Positions 17,109 through 26,338 of a stretch of DNA of 55,457 bases are shown here, in pieces (within the stretch, counting starts at the first letter, position 1; each line of letters begins with the position of its first letter). Under the pieces are notes generated by a model. It was not told the origin of the DNA and made no database searches. It worked only from the letters and a program-made list of their open reading frames with translations. The translations under genes were made by a program, and so were the position numbers. The stretch is from CAZPDM01 sp964585305 (GTDB lineage Bacteria > Planctomycetota > Uabimicrobiia > Uabimicrobiales > JABWCH01). The stretch covers positions 1-55,457 of the forward strand of contig CAZPDM010000021.1 in assembly GCA_964585305.1 (NCBI GenBank), read 5' to 3'.

Positions 17109-19027
17109 TAACGTAATATTCTATTATTTCCTTTACGAAGAGTTAATCCAATTCGATCGAAATATTCTAAAAGAGGAATGATATATTTTCTTGTAGTATT
17201 GAGTTGGTTACGAAAATCGCTAGCAGTAAGTTCTCCATGTTCTTTAATATAAGATATAATTTTATTACGTGCTTCTTGGAGAGCTTGTTGATGGAAATAT
17301 AATTCAGGATCAGAAGAAACCAAAACAAGAATTTCTTTATCAATCAGGTGTTCAAAAAGATTTTGAATAACTATTTTTTCTTGTTTAAGCATATCTGGTA
17401 ATTCTATAAATTCAGGTGGTTGGAAAAGCTGTGTTAGAAAAGATGATTCAATTTGAGATAAAATTTGTTGTTGCTTCTCAGAAAAATGGACAGTTCGTTC
17501 GGGAATAAAAATAGTATTTTCTCGCTGTTCTATTTTCTTTAATTTGATCATTTCCTGAATGACAAAATCAAATATGCCAATTTCTAAATGTGTAGCATTG
17601 CGAATATCTATTTTTTTTACATAAATTCGATGAGGGAATTTTGCAAAATTATCATGAAGAGATTTTATAATTTGTTCTTGAAGTTTTATAAGAGTTGTTT
17701 GGTGAATATATCGAATTGGATTTCCAGATATGGAAAGTATTTTTCCTGTTGCTATTAAGTCAGGAATAGCTTCTGCTAATTCTTCCTGTGGAAGTTGAGA
17801 TATCTTTATAAGATCACTTTCGCGTAACCAATAACTTGAGACATTACAGAGAATGCTTTCAATACGTGCTCGTTTACTGGAGATAATTTGTTCTTTTTGT
17901 TGTACTTGTTCGACAATACCTTCTCGAAGTGGTTTTAATTTTTTTTCGCCCGCACTAATAATCATTCCACCTCCAATTGTGATTGTCGGCGATGCAAGTC
18001 TTAAAACAAATCGATCTCCAGTCGTTGCAACAACTGGACTTTCTAATCTTATTTGAATATATCCTTGTTCTCCAGGAGACATTGTTTTTTTGCCTAAAAT
18101 TGCAATTTGCCCAACTTCTTCTAGTGTTCCTGTGTGAAATCGAATAGCTGTAGCATGTTCTAAAGGTTTGTCCATACTTGCTAAATATTGAAACTTTGCT
18201 TCAAAAAAATGGCTTGGTTCGAAATATCCTGGAGTAGCAACAATTTGACCACGTTCAATTGATTTGTAGTCAATATCTTTTATATTTAAAGCTGCACTAT
18301 GTCCGGCTCGTGCCATTTCAACGTTTGTCTTATAGGCTTGAATTTTTTTTACTTTTCCTCTAAAATCCCCAGGCAATACAGCAACCTCATCACCAATGCT
18401 TATACTTCCTGTTACAGGAACTCCTGTAATAATTGTTCCATGTCCATGCTTGGAAAACACACGTTGTATAGGCATTCTAAAAATTCCGCCTGTTTCTCTT
18501 GGTGTAATTTTTTCTAATTGACTAAATAAAGTTTGTTTAAATTCATCAAGGCCAATTCCAGTATGATTAGATAGTCCTACTAAAGGAGCATCTTGTAAAA
18601 ATGTTCCTTTTAAAAATTCTTTTATTTCTTCTTTTGCTAATTCTACTAGATCTTTATCAACAACGTCTATTTTTGTTAATGCTACCATTCCTTTTTGAAT
18701 GCCTAATATTTGCATGATTTCAAGATGTTCTCTGGTTTGAATCATGATCCCATCATCTGCGGCAATGACTAAAATGACAAAGTCAATGCTTGTTGCACCA
18801 GCTACCATATTTTTTATAAAACGTTCATGTCCAGGAACATCAATAATTCCAACCTTTCGTCCATCAGGAAGCAATAATGGTGCAAATCCTAAATCAATTG
18901 TCATTTCTCGTTCTTTTTCTTCTTTAAGTCTATCAGGATCAATTCCTGTTAAGGATTTAACTAGAGAAGATTTTCCATGATCAATATGCCCAGATGTTCC
19001 AATAATAATATTAAAAATATCTCCCAT
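17108..19027 (-). CDS. selB: Selenocysteine-specific elongation factor SelB
   Basis: A 639-residue GTPase: GTSGHIDHGKSSL (G1, ~10-22), REMTIDLGFAPL (G2), DVPGHERFIKNM (G3) and TKIDVV (G4). Translation-factor beta-barrels follow, then winged-helix SelB domains (~390-639) that bind the SECIS hairpin. Length fits the family. It delivers selenocysteyl-tRNA to UGA codons, so the genome should encode selenoproteins and selA, selC and selD, none of which is in the window. AAGGAA precedes the ATG. A hairpin separates it from the upstream gene. Confidence 0.95.
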   Translation of the reverse strand: MGDIFNIIIGTSGHIDHGKSSLVKSLTGIDPDRLKEEKEREMTIDLGFAPLLLPDGRKVGIIDVPGHERFIKNMVAGATSIDFVILVIAADDGIMIQTREHLEIMQILGIQKGMVALTKIDVVDKDLVELAKEEIKEFLKGTFLQDAPLVGLSNHTGIGLDEFKQTLFSQLEKITPRETGGIFRMPIQRVFSKHGHGTIITGVPVTGSISIGDEVAVLPGDFRGKVKKIQAYKTNVEMARAGHSAALNIKDIDYKSIERGQIVATPGYFEPSHFFEAKFQYLASMDKPLEHATAIRFHTGTLEEVGQIAILGKKTMSPGEQGYIQIRLESPVVATTGDRFVLRLASPTITIGGGMIISAGEKKLKPLREGIVEQVQQKEQIISSKRARIESILCNVSSYWLRESDLIKISQLPQEELAEAIPDLIATGKILSISGNPIRYIHQTTLIKLQEQIIKSLHDNFAKFPHRIYVKKIDIRNATHLEIGIFDFVIQEMIKLKKIEQRENTIFIPERTVHFSEKQQQILSQIESSFLTQLFQPPEFIELPDMLKQEKIVIQNLFEHLIDKEILVLVSSDPELYFHQQALQEARNKIISYIKEHGELTASDFRNQLNTTRKYIIPLLEYFDRIGLTLRKGNNRILR

Positions 19028-19049
19028 TATAAAATTTCCTTAAAAAAAT

Positions 19050-19070
19050 AGGCGCGATTTCGCGCCTTTT
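19050..19070 (-). terminator. GGCGCG hairpin upstream of selB
   Basis: GGCGCG (19051-19056) and CGCGCC (19061-19066) with a 4-nt loop. On the - strand it is followed by TATTTTTTT, so it ends the transcript of the cysteine-cluster gene. Its GC-rich arms stand out in AT-rich DNA. Confidence 0.8.
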
Positions 19071-19082
19071 AATTTGATCTAG

Positions 19083-20357
19083 TTATATATTTTTCGGGAT
19101 ATTCATTAAGATAGGAGCTAATGCAATCATGGGAGTAAAAGTTTTTGCATCTATAATTTCAAAGATGCCAGAATGAAAAAAATATCTTTCTACTTGGACA
19201 AAACTTTCTCGGAGATATTCTTCTAAAATTTCTTGATCTGTTCCAATATTTGCAATTGCAATTAAAAGAGCTAGTCCTGTAGCCAAAGATAAAATATTTA
19301 TTCCTTCAATAATACTACGAGCAAAATACTCATCACTAATAAAAAGGTGCGAGCGTAAGTAGTTTTCTAAAATTTTTAGCAGTTCTGGTCGGCAAGCATG
19401 GTAGTTATTGATCATATCAAGATATTTTTGAGCAGATTCTAAAGATACTTCTACAGGAAGAATGATTTCAGAATTTTGAGGAGTATTAGCTATTTCTAAG
19501 TGTTCTCTTAAAATGCCTAAGGAAAATAAAAGTGGGCGGCTTTTTTGTACATAAGATTTCCAAAGAGAAATCAAATGGAATAGGCTTTTAAGATGAAAAG
19601 AAATTTCATTTAATCCAATTTCTATACCGATATTTTTATTTTCAGGAAAAACTTGTTTTTGCTGTTTATCAATAGTTTTTATACAAAAATTTTTTTCATA
19701 TAATATAGCTCTCATTTTTTCTAAACTAATATTTTGCTCTGGAAGAGAGTAAATTTGTTGATAAAAATATGGAATAAAATTCCATAAAGAGGCAGCATTT
19801 TCGGTAAGATATTTTTGGAATAAATAAAAAGTTTCCCATGAAATAGCTTTATCTGGTGTAAGACGAATCCAGCGTTGTTCCATTGCACTATATTTTACAG
19901 TAAAACGTTTGCCCAGATGCGCTGGTGGAGAAATAGCAATTTGATTGAATACATAATTTTCTCTTAAAAATAGAGTGGCGGCAATACAAGCAAAAGAAAT
20001 ATTAAGAAATGTAATCTTGGGGGTACGAATAGCGTAAAAAGGAAATGATATGCAAATATCTGGTTTAAGATGCGTTCCAAATTTTGAGTGAATAAAACAT
20101 TTTTGATCAGGTTGTTGGAAACCACAATGATTATCTATCATTCGTAAATAGCCAGCTTCAATTTGTCCCTCTTCATTTTTTAATAATTCAAAACCATAAT
20201 TACGTGGCTTTTGAGGATCACTATCTGGAATTTGTTGCATGGCTTTAATAATGTTTTTAAATTCAAGTGCAGTTACCTGGATGCCCCATTCATAACAACA
20301 TCTCCCACAAGATACACAATGGTAATTTGCCATTTGAGCTGGCATAAGATACTGCAT
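19083..20357 (-). CDS. YkgJ/FliB-like cysteine-cluster protein
   Basis: A 424-residue protein. The N-terminus carries a C-x2-C-x2-CC motif (C14, C17, C20, C21 in YHCVSCGRCCYEW) and further cysteines in CGFQQPDQKCFIH and DICISFPFYAIR. This pattern is shared by YkgJ-type metal-binding proteins and by flagellin lysine N-methylases (FliB). The remaining ~270 residues are helical without a known motif. No flagellar gene is in the window, so a methylase role is unsupported. It starts 8 nt after the topA stop and is probably cotranscribed with it. AGGATAA precedes the ATG. Confidence 0.75.
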   Translation of the reverse strand: MQYLMPAQMANYHCVSCGRCCYEWGIQVTALEFKNIIKAMQQIPDSDPQKPRNYGFELLKNEEGQIEAGYLRMIDNHCGFQQPDQKCFIHSKFGTHLKPDICISFPFYAIRTPKITFLNISFACIAATLFLRENYVFNQIAISPPAHLGKRFTVKYSAMEQRWIRLTPDKAISWETFYLFQKYLTENAASLWNFIPYFYQQIYSLPEQNISLEKMRAILYEKNFCIKTIDKQQKQVFPENKNIGIEIGLNEISFHLKSLFHLISLWKSYVQKSRPLLFSLGILREHLEIANTPQNSEIILPVEVSLESAQKYLDMINNYHACRPELLKILENYLRSHLFISDEYFARSIIEGINILSLATGLALLIAIANIGTDQEILEEYLRESFVQVERYFFHSGIFEIIDAKTFTPMIALAPILMNIPKNI

Positions 20358-20365
20358 AAATTATC

Positions 20366-23335
20366 CTATTTGTTTTTTATTTTAGAAGTCTTTTTCTTTT
20401 GTACAGTTTCTTCTTCTAAAATTTTTGCTTTTTCAGAATTTTTGGCTACTTTTTTTACAGTTTTTTTAGGTTTTTCTTCTGTATTTTTTTTGTTTACTTT
20501 TTTAGTTGATGCAGATTTTTTACTGCTAGTTTTATTTTTTTTCTCAACTTCTTTTTCGTCCGATAGGATTCTTACTTTAGAAGTAGCTTTTTTTTCAACA
20601 ACCTTTACTTTAGAAGTAGCTTTTTTTTCAACAACCTTTACTTTTGATTTGGTTTTAGTTGGGGAATCTTTTTTCTTTATTATCGAATCTTCTTTTAAAT
20701 CACCATCTTTTTTGGAAGATTTTTTTTTGCTTGATTTTTCTGATATGATAGTTTTTTTTGGAGTTTTTGTTGATGATATTTTTTCTTGCGAAACATCTAT
20801 TTCTGATATATCTTTTTCTATAGCTTTTGAGCTGTTACTTAAAATTTTTTCTGTTTTTGTTTTTTTAAGTTTTTCAACTAATTCTGAAGGATTTAATTTT
20901 TCAACCTCTTCAACTAATTCTGCCAATTCGCAAGCAATTCTAAAATTACATGAATCTTTGTTGGAACATTTTAAAAACAATCCAGAACGATCGTAGCTCA
21001 TCTCTAATGGGTTGTTGCAAGTTGGACAAGTTTTGTTTTTTAAGGTTTCCGGAATATTTAAACCATCCAAAGAAAATTTTAAAACATTTTTGCACTTAGG
21101 ATATCCTGTGCAACCAAAAAAGAAACCGCCACGCCCTCGACGAATGGTCATTTTCTTTTCACATTTATCACAAACTTTATTTACTATTTTACTATAGTCT
21201 AGCTTTTGAAAATTTCCTAATGATTTTGTTCCTTTACATTCAGGATAACGGCTGCAAGCTAAAAAAATGCCATGCCGTCCTTGCCTTTGAACCATTGCAG
21301 CTCCACATTCCGGACAAGTTTCAGAAGATGTATCTATTGCTGGTTTAGGTTTTCCATCTAATCCTAATCCCAAAATATTCTTGCAATCAGGATAGCCCGA
21401 GCAAGCTAAAAATTTTCCACGCTTTCCATCACGCATCACCATTTTTTTTCCGCATTTTTCACAGACATAATCTGTTTCAACGGGAATAAGAGGATTTCCA
21501 TTGGCATCAAGAGAAACAGTTGTTTTACATTCTGGGTACTTAGAACATCCTAAAAATTTTCCCCGTTTATTATACTTAACAACCATTGTATTGCCACATT
21601 TGGGACATGCACAATCTGAAACTTCTGGATTTTTCTTTATATCTGTCATATTTTTATAGGCTATTTCCAAGTCTTTGGAAAACATACTATAAAATTGGCT
21701 AACTACTGCATCCCAATTGATCTGGCTATCTTCTATCTGATCCAATTTATCTTCCATTTGGCAGGTGAACTCTGTATCAATGATCTTGGGAAAGTAATTG
21801 GTCAATTGATCCGTAACTTTAATACCTAAATCAGAAGCATGAAAAGCCCTATCTTTTAAAGTTACATATCCTCGTTCCTGAATGGTGCTAATAATAGGAG
21901 CGTATGTACTAGGTCTTCCGATTCCATTGGTTTCCAAGGATTTTACTAAAGTTGCCTCACTATATCTTGCAGGAGGTTGTGTAAAATGTTGACTAGGAGT
22001 AATTTTTTTGCAAGCTAATTCTTGGTTTTCTTGTAATTCCGGCAGTTCATTTTCTTTTTCATCGTCATTGGATTTTGTTGTTAAAATTTGGTATCCTGGA
22101 AATAATACCTGGCGTCCTTTGCTTTCAAATTCGTATTTCCCCGCATGAATGATAATATTTGTTAATGCAATACATGCAGGAGACATTTGACTGGCAACAA
22201 ATCTATCCCATATAAGTTTATACAATCGATATTGATCTGAAGTTAAAAATTCTTTAATTTGGCTTGGTGTTCTTGTAATAGAGGATGGACGAATTGCTTC
22301 ATGCGCACCTTGAGATTTTTTATTTGTATATTGTTGAGATTTTTCAGGCAAATAATTTGAAGGATAATTTTTTTGAATAAATTCGCGACATTCTTTAATG
22401 GCTTCTTGTGAGACTTGAAAAGAGTCTGTACGCATATAGGTAATTAAACCTACTGAGCCTTCTGAACCTATTTCTAATCCTTCATAAAGTTGCTGGGCAA
22501 CCATCATGGTATGCTTGGTGCTAAAACCCAATTGGATTGAGGCTTGTTGTTGCAATTGACTTGTTGCAAAAGGAGGCAATGGTTTTTCAAATTTTTCCTT
22601 ACGGGTAATTTGGCTAACTTCAAACGATAGTTTTTTTAGCTCGGCTAAAATGGCTTGTGCAGCAGTTTCGTTAGGAATTTGTATTTTGTCGTTTTGATAT
22701 TTTTTTAATTCTGATTCAAATGTTTTACGTCCGCCTTTGGGCAAAAGATCTGCAACTATCTTCCAGTATTCTTCACTTTTGAAAGCTCTAATTTCTTTTT
22801 CTTTCTCAACAATTAACCGTACTGCAACAGATTGCACTCTTCCTGCTGAAAGGCCGCGCAATATTTTCTCCCAAAGTAACGGGGACAATTGGTAGCCTAC
22901 AATACGATCTAAAATGCGGCGTGCTTGTTGCGCGTATACTTTACTCATTTGAATTTGTAATGGAGTGCGAAAAGCTGCTTGGATGGCAGGACGTGTAATT
23001 TCATTGAAAATAACTCTGGATGCTTTATTCGGAGGAATTTTTAATGCTTCTGCTAAATGCCAGGCAATAGCTTCTCCCTCTCTATCCAAATCTGTTGCTA
23101 AAAAAACTTTTTCTACTTTTTTAGCCTCTTGTGTCAATTGTTTGATTAAATCTGTTTTTTCTTGTAGTACAAGATATTTTGGTTCAAAATTGTTTTCCAG
23201 ATCGATTCCTAATTTAGTTTTAGGTAAATCACGAACATGGCCCATACAGGCTGTAACATGAAAATCTTTCCCCAAAAACTTTTGGATAGTTTTTGCTTTA
23301 GCTGGAGATTCAACAATAACAAGATTCTTGGGCAT
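20366..23335 (-). CDS. topA: DNA topoisomerase I
   Basis: A 989-residue type IA topoisomerase. TOPRIM domain: LVIVESPAKAKTIQKFLG and ATDLDREGEAIAWHLAE. The catalytic Tyr is in VGLITYMRTDS (~303). Five C4 zinc ribbons at about 570-790 (CPKCG...CSKYPEC and relatives). The last ~190 residues are a Lys/Ser/Thr-rich basic tail with an internal duplication. It relaxes negative supercoils during transcription and replication. The E. coli enzyme is about 865 residues; the extra length here is the tail, which may increase DNA binding. AAGGAA precedes the ATG. Confidence 0.97.
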   Translation of the reverse strand: MPKNLVIVESPAKAKTIQKFLGKDFHVTACMGHVRDLPKTKLGIDLENNFEPKYLVLQEKTDLIKQLTQEAKKVEKVFLATDLDREGEAIAWHLAEALKIPPNKASRVIFNEITRPAIQAAFRTPLQIQMSKVYAQQARRILDRIVGYQLSPLLWEKILRGLSAGRVQSVAVRLIVEKEKEIRAFKSEEYWKIVADLLPKGGRKTFESELKKYQNDKIQIPNETAAQAILAELKKLSFEVSQITRKEKFEKPLPPFATSQLQQQASIQLGFSTKHTMMVAQQLYEGLEIGSEGSVGLITYMRTDSFQVSQEAIKECREFIQKNYPSNYLPEKSQQYTNKKSQGAHEAIRPSSITRTPSQIKEFLTSDQYRLYKLIWDRFVASQMSPACIALTNIIIHAGKYEFESKGRQVLFPGYQILTTKSNDDEKENELPELQENQELACKKITPSQHFTQPPARYSEATLVKSLETNGIGRPSTYAPIISTIQERGYVTLKDRAFHASDLGIKVTDQLTNYFPKIIDTEFTCQMEDKLDQIEDSQINWDAVVSQFYSMFSKDLEIAYKNMTDIKKNPEVSDCACPKCGNTMVVKYNKRGKFLGCSKYPECKTTVSLDANGNPLIPVETDYVCEKCGKKMVMRDGKRGKFLACSGYPDCKNILGLGLDGKPKPAIDTSSETCPECGAAMVQRQGRHGIFLACSRYPECKGTKSLGNFQKLDYSKIVNKVCDKCEKKMTIRRGRGGFFFGCTGYPKCKNVLKFSLDGLNIPETLKNKTCPTCNNPLEMSYDRSGLFLKCSNKDSCNFRIACELAELVEEVEKLNPSELVEKLKKTKTEKILSNSSKAIEKDISEIDVSQEKISSTKTPKKTIISEKSSKKKSSKKDGDLKEDSIIKKKDSPTKTKSKVKVVEKKATSKVKVVEKKATSKVRILSDEKEVEKKNKTSSKKSASTKKVNKKNTEEKPKKTVKKVAKNSEKAKILEEETVQKKKTSKIKNK
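20578..20645 (-). repeat. Duplicated 33-nt segment in the topA tail
   Basis: Two consecutive near-identical copies encode SKVKVVEKKAT within the basic C-terminal tail, pointing to replication slippage in low-complexity coding DNA. Confidence 0.75.
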
Positions 23336-23357
23336 GAATAAATTTCCTTAGAAAAAT

Positions 23358-23999
23358 CTAATTCGTTAAAGGTTGAGCGAGTCCCCTACTCTTAATATAA
23401 TAGCTGTATGCTTTGGCTTGTTCTGCTGGGCTAATATCCTCATAACGTTGTTTAACATTTTTGTTTATTTCACGTTCTAAATGTCCATCATGGAAAAGGA
23501 AATTAACATATTGTCCACCTTCATGGTTGGTATCATTTTGCCAATCATCTGAAGCAACTGTAGTAGTATAATCAGTAAAATAAAGTCTAAATAACCCTGG
23601 ATATTTTTTATTATTTCTATTGTCTCGTCCAGCATAACTTGTGGCGTTTGTAGTATCTCCAGTTGAAATATTGGTAGATGCTCCTAGTTCAACAAGAGCT
23701 TCTTTTGTTACAATATCTAAGCAAGTGGAAGGACAAAGATAAATCTTAGGATCAGAGATAATGTTTGTTGCCATATAGCGGGCAATAAATCCTCCACCGA
23801 TAGCATTAGGATGCTCCGAATCATCACCATAGTCCCTTTTATAAAGACTCATAGCTTTTGCTATTTGTTCTAAATTTGCTTTACATTTAATTTGTTTTGC
23901 TTTTTCTGGAAACACGCAAATTCGTTGCAGCATCCAATACCCCGCGAATATACAACCAATCAAAACAAAAGTAACAATGCAAATTCCTAAGTTCTTCAT
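23358..23999 (-). CDS. Membrane-anchored pseudopilin-like (H-x9-DG type) protein
   Basis: A 213-residue protein with one N-terminal hydrophobic helix (~5-25), then KCKANLEQIAKAMSLYKRDYGD, a segment typical of type II secretion-like pseudopilins of Planctomycetes and relatives. The C-terminal YVNFLFHDGHLE resembles the H-x9-DG signature. A canonical prepilin peptidase site (GFTLIE) is not visible, so processing is uncertain. Cysteines at LCPSTCLD may pair. It is read in the same direction as topA and ends 22 nt before the topA start. Function unknown; probably envelope-associated. Confidence 0.7.
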   Translation of the reverse strand: MKNLGICIVTFVLIGCIFAGYWMLQRICVFPEKAKQIKCKANLEQIAKAMSLYKRDYGDDSEHPNAIGGGFIARYMATNIISDPKIYLCPSTCLDIVTKEALVELGASTNISTGDTTNATSYAGRDNRNNKKYPGLFRLYFTDYTTTVASDDWQNDTNHEGGQYVNFLFHDGHLEREINKNVKQRYEDISPAEQAKAYSYYIKSRGLAQPLTN

Positions 24000-24027
24000 A
24001 AATTACCCTACTTTATATAAATTTGCA

Positions 24028-24045
24028 GGCGCGGAAATCCGCGCC
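24028..24045 (-). terminator. GC-rich hairpin after htpG
   Basis: GGCGCGGA and TCCGCGCC pair around 2-nt AA. It closely resembles the hairpin at 19050 and lies between htpG and the pseudopilin gene. The T-run on the - strand is weak, so read-through is possible. Confidence 0.6.
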
Positions 24046-24057
24046 TTTATTATAAAA

Positions 24058-26238
24058 TTACTTGTTTTCTGTGTCTTCAGATGTTGGTTTTGCTTCTGGT
24101 TCAGATGCTGGTTTTACTTCTGGTTCAGATGTTGGCTTTACTTCTGGTTCAGATGCTGGTTTTGCTTCTGGTTCAGATGCTGGTTTTGTTTCTGCAACTT
24201 TAATTTCGTCTTTATCGCCCGTTAAATGTTTGGCAAATGCGTCCATGAGGGCTTGAGTGCGTGGGACCAAATTGCGAACTTCTTCAAGACTTCCATCCAT
24301 AATCATGGCATTGTCTAACAATTGATTGCAGCAGATAGAGACTACAGCTTCTTGGGATTTGCTGGAATAAATTAAGGCCAGACGTCGGACAAAAGGATGA
24401 TCCTGGTTAATTTCTAAAATGCGTTTGGGCATAGTGAATTTGTCATTCATAATGCGTTTGTAGAATTTTTGCATTCCCAAACTTACACCATCTTTTGCTG
24501 CAACTAAGCAGCATGGACTATCACTAAGGCGTTTTGAAATACGAACATCTGAAACATGTTCTTTGAAAAGGTCTTTTAGATAGCTCAAAAAATCTTCCAT
24601 TGCACGAGAAGAAAGATCGACTTTTTCTTGTGGTGTTTCAGTTTTTTCTTCTTCTTCTTTGGGTGATTCAACTTCATCCAGGGAAATGTTTTCTTTGTCC
24701 GCAGAAACGAGTTCTTTGCCTTTAAATTTATCTAAATCTTGCATTAAGAAGTCATCAACATCTTCGGTTAAGTACAGTACTTCAATGTTTTTTTTGCGGA
24801 ATTGTTCCAGGTGTGGGCTTTTGACAATACTTTCGTTACTATCGCCAGACAGGTAGTAAATTTGGGTTTGTCCTGGGCGCATACGATCGACGTATTTATC
24901 AAGAGATACCCATTCGTCCGGGCTTGTGCAAAGAGAAGTATTAAAACGATATAAATTGGCTAATCTTTCACGATTGTTAAAATCATTACGATAGCCATAT
25001 TTTAATAGTTTGCCAAAGTTTTTCCAGAATTTCTCATATTCTACAGGATTATCGCGATTGAGCTGTTCTACTCGTTCTAACACTTTACGAACGATGGTGT
25101 TTTTGATCTTTTCGATCATGGAGTTTTCTTGTAAAGTTTCGCGGGAAATGTTAAGCGGCAGATCATCAGAATCTACAATACCTCTTACAAAACGCATATA
25201 TTGCGGTAAAAGTTGTTCGCAATCAGATTGGATGAAAACGCGTCGTGCATACAAATGGATGCTGTGCCATTTATCTGGAATATCATAGCGAATGTCCATT
25301 GGAACAGTGCTGGGAATATATAAAATGGCTCGGAATTGAATAGGAGCATCCACAGATAAATGAATGTGAAGCAGGGGAGATTCTGATGTGTGAGTCAGAT
25401 AGTTATAGTGTTCTTTGTATTCTTCTTCTTTAACTTCATTTGGAGAACGATGCCAAATCGCAGAAAGTTTGTTAATTTGTTCGTTATCCAAATAGATGGG
25501 ATAAGAAACAAAATCAGAATATTTTTGAATGGTATCTTTAATGCGGAAGTTTTCTTTATATTCTTCTACATCGGTTTCTTTAAGGTAAATTTTAATTTCT
25601 GTACCACGTGTAGTTTTATTGGCAGAGCTAATAATATAGTGCCCGTTTCCTTCGGATGTCCATAAACACGCTTCGGTTTCTGGATTAGCTGATAAAGTCA
25701 AAATTTCGACTTGTTTTGCTACCATAAAAACAGAATAAAATCCTACGCCGAATTGGCCAATAAGATTTAAATTGGTAGAATTTTCTTGATTTTGTGCAAG
25801 TTTTTGAAGAAAGGACTTGGAACCAGAATGAGCAATCGTTCCAATATTTTCAACCAATTCCTCACGTGTCATACCAATACCAGTATCTGAAATCGTGATA
25901 ATTTTCTTTTCTTTATCTACTTGAATACGGATTTCTAATGGTAAATCTGGATCTCGTGTAGGTTTACCGGTTAATTTTAGAAAACGAACTTTATCCAATG
26001 CGTCTGAGGCATTTGATACGAGTTCTCGTAAAAATACTTCTTTATGTGTATAAAGAGAATGGATTAAAATATCCAATAATTTTTGAATTTCAGCAGTAAA
26101 TTCATAATTTTGCCCGCTAGGTTTTTGAGCATTTTGTTCTTGAGTATTTTGTTCTGCTGGAGAATCTGCTGGTCTATTTTGTCCTTCAGTCGATTGATTT
26201 TCAGAAGGATTGGAAGGAGAAACGTTTTCAGAATCCAT
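24058..26238 (-). CDS. htpG: Molecular chaperone HtpG (Hsp90)
   Basis: A 726-residue Hsp90. ATP-site motifs: ELVSNASDALDKV, ISDTGIGMTREEL, GTIAHSGSKSFL and IGQFGVGFYSVFMVA. The middle-domain Arg region (LPLNISRETLQEN) and dimerisation domain are present. Two unusual parts: ~45 Ser/Asn/Gln/Pro-rich residues before the usual start (QNYEFTAEIQ), and a C-terminal tail of five 8-residue repeats (KPASEPEA type). Bacterial HtpG normally lacks both. The ATG at 26238 has AAGGAG and a clear upstream promoter, supporting the long N-terminus. Confidence 0.97.
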   Translation of the reverse strand: MDSENVSPSNPSENQSTEGQNRPADSPAEQNTQEQNAQKPSGQNYEFTAEIQKLLDILIHSLYTHKEVFLRELVSNASDALDKVRFLKLTGKPTRDPDLPLEIRIQVDKEKKIITISDTGIGMTREELVENIGTIAHSGSKSFLQKLAQNQENSTNLNLIGQFGVGFYSVFMVAKQVEILTLSANPETEACLWTSEGNGHYIISSANKTTRGTEIKIYLKETDVEEYKENFRIKDTIQKYSDFVSYPIYLDNEQINKLSAIWHRSPNEVKEEEYKEHYNYLTHTSESPLLHIHLSVDAPIQFRAILYIPSTVPMDIRYDIPDKWHSIHLYARRVFIQSDCEQLLPQYMRFVRGIVDSDDLPLNISRETLQENSMIEKIKNTIVRKVLERVEQLNRDNPVEYEKFWKNFGKLLKYGYRNDFNNRERLANLYRFNTSLCTSPDEWVSLDKYVDRMRPGQTQIYYLSGDSNESIVKSPHLEQFRKKNIEVLYLTEDVDDFLMQDLDKFKGKELVSADKENISLDEVESPKEEEEKTETPQEKVDLSSRAMEDFLSYLKDLFKEHVSDVRISKRLSDSPCCLVAAKDGVSLGMQKFYKRIMNDKFTMPKRILEINQDHPFVRRLALIYSSKSQEAVVSICCNQLLDNAMIMDGSLEEVRNLVPRTQALMDAFAKHLTGDKDEIKVAETKPASEPEAKPASEPEVKPTSEPEVKPASEPEAKPTSEDTENK
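24077..24196 (-). repeat. Five 24-nt repeats encoding the htpG acidic tail
   Basis: The unit ggttttgcttctggttca is repeated with small changes (24-nt period, plus-strand reading). It encodes the alternating P-A/T-S-E-P-E-A/V-K units. Copy number may vary between strains. Confidence 0.85.
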
Positions 26239-26283
26239 CGGTAAATAACTCCTTTTGGATAAATTTAGATTAAACTTGATTTT

Positions 26284-26313
26284 ATTCTAAGTAAATTTTA
26301 TGTCTTTTGTCAA
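26284..26313 (-). promoter_or_regulatory. htpG promoter
   Basis: On the - strand TTGACA (26313-26308), an 18-nt spacer and TAGAAT (26289-26284). It lies about 45 nt upstream of the htpG ATG. No CIRCE-type inverted repeat is seen. Confidence 0.65.
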
Positions 26314-26338
26314 GAAAAAAATACTTATGTAATCCAAG

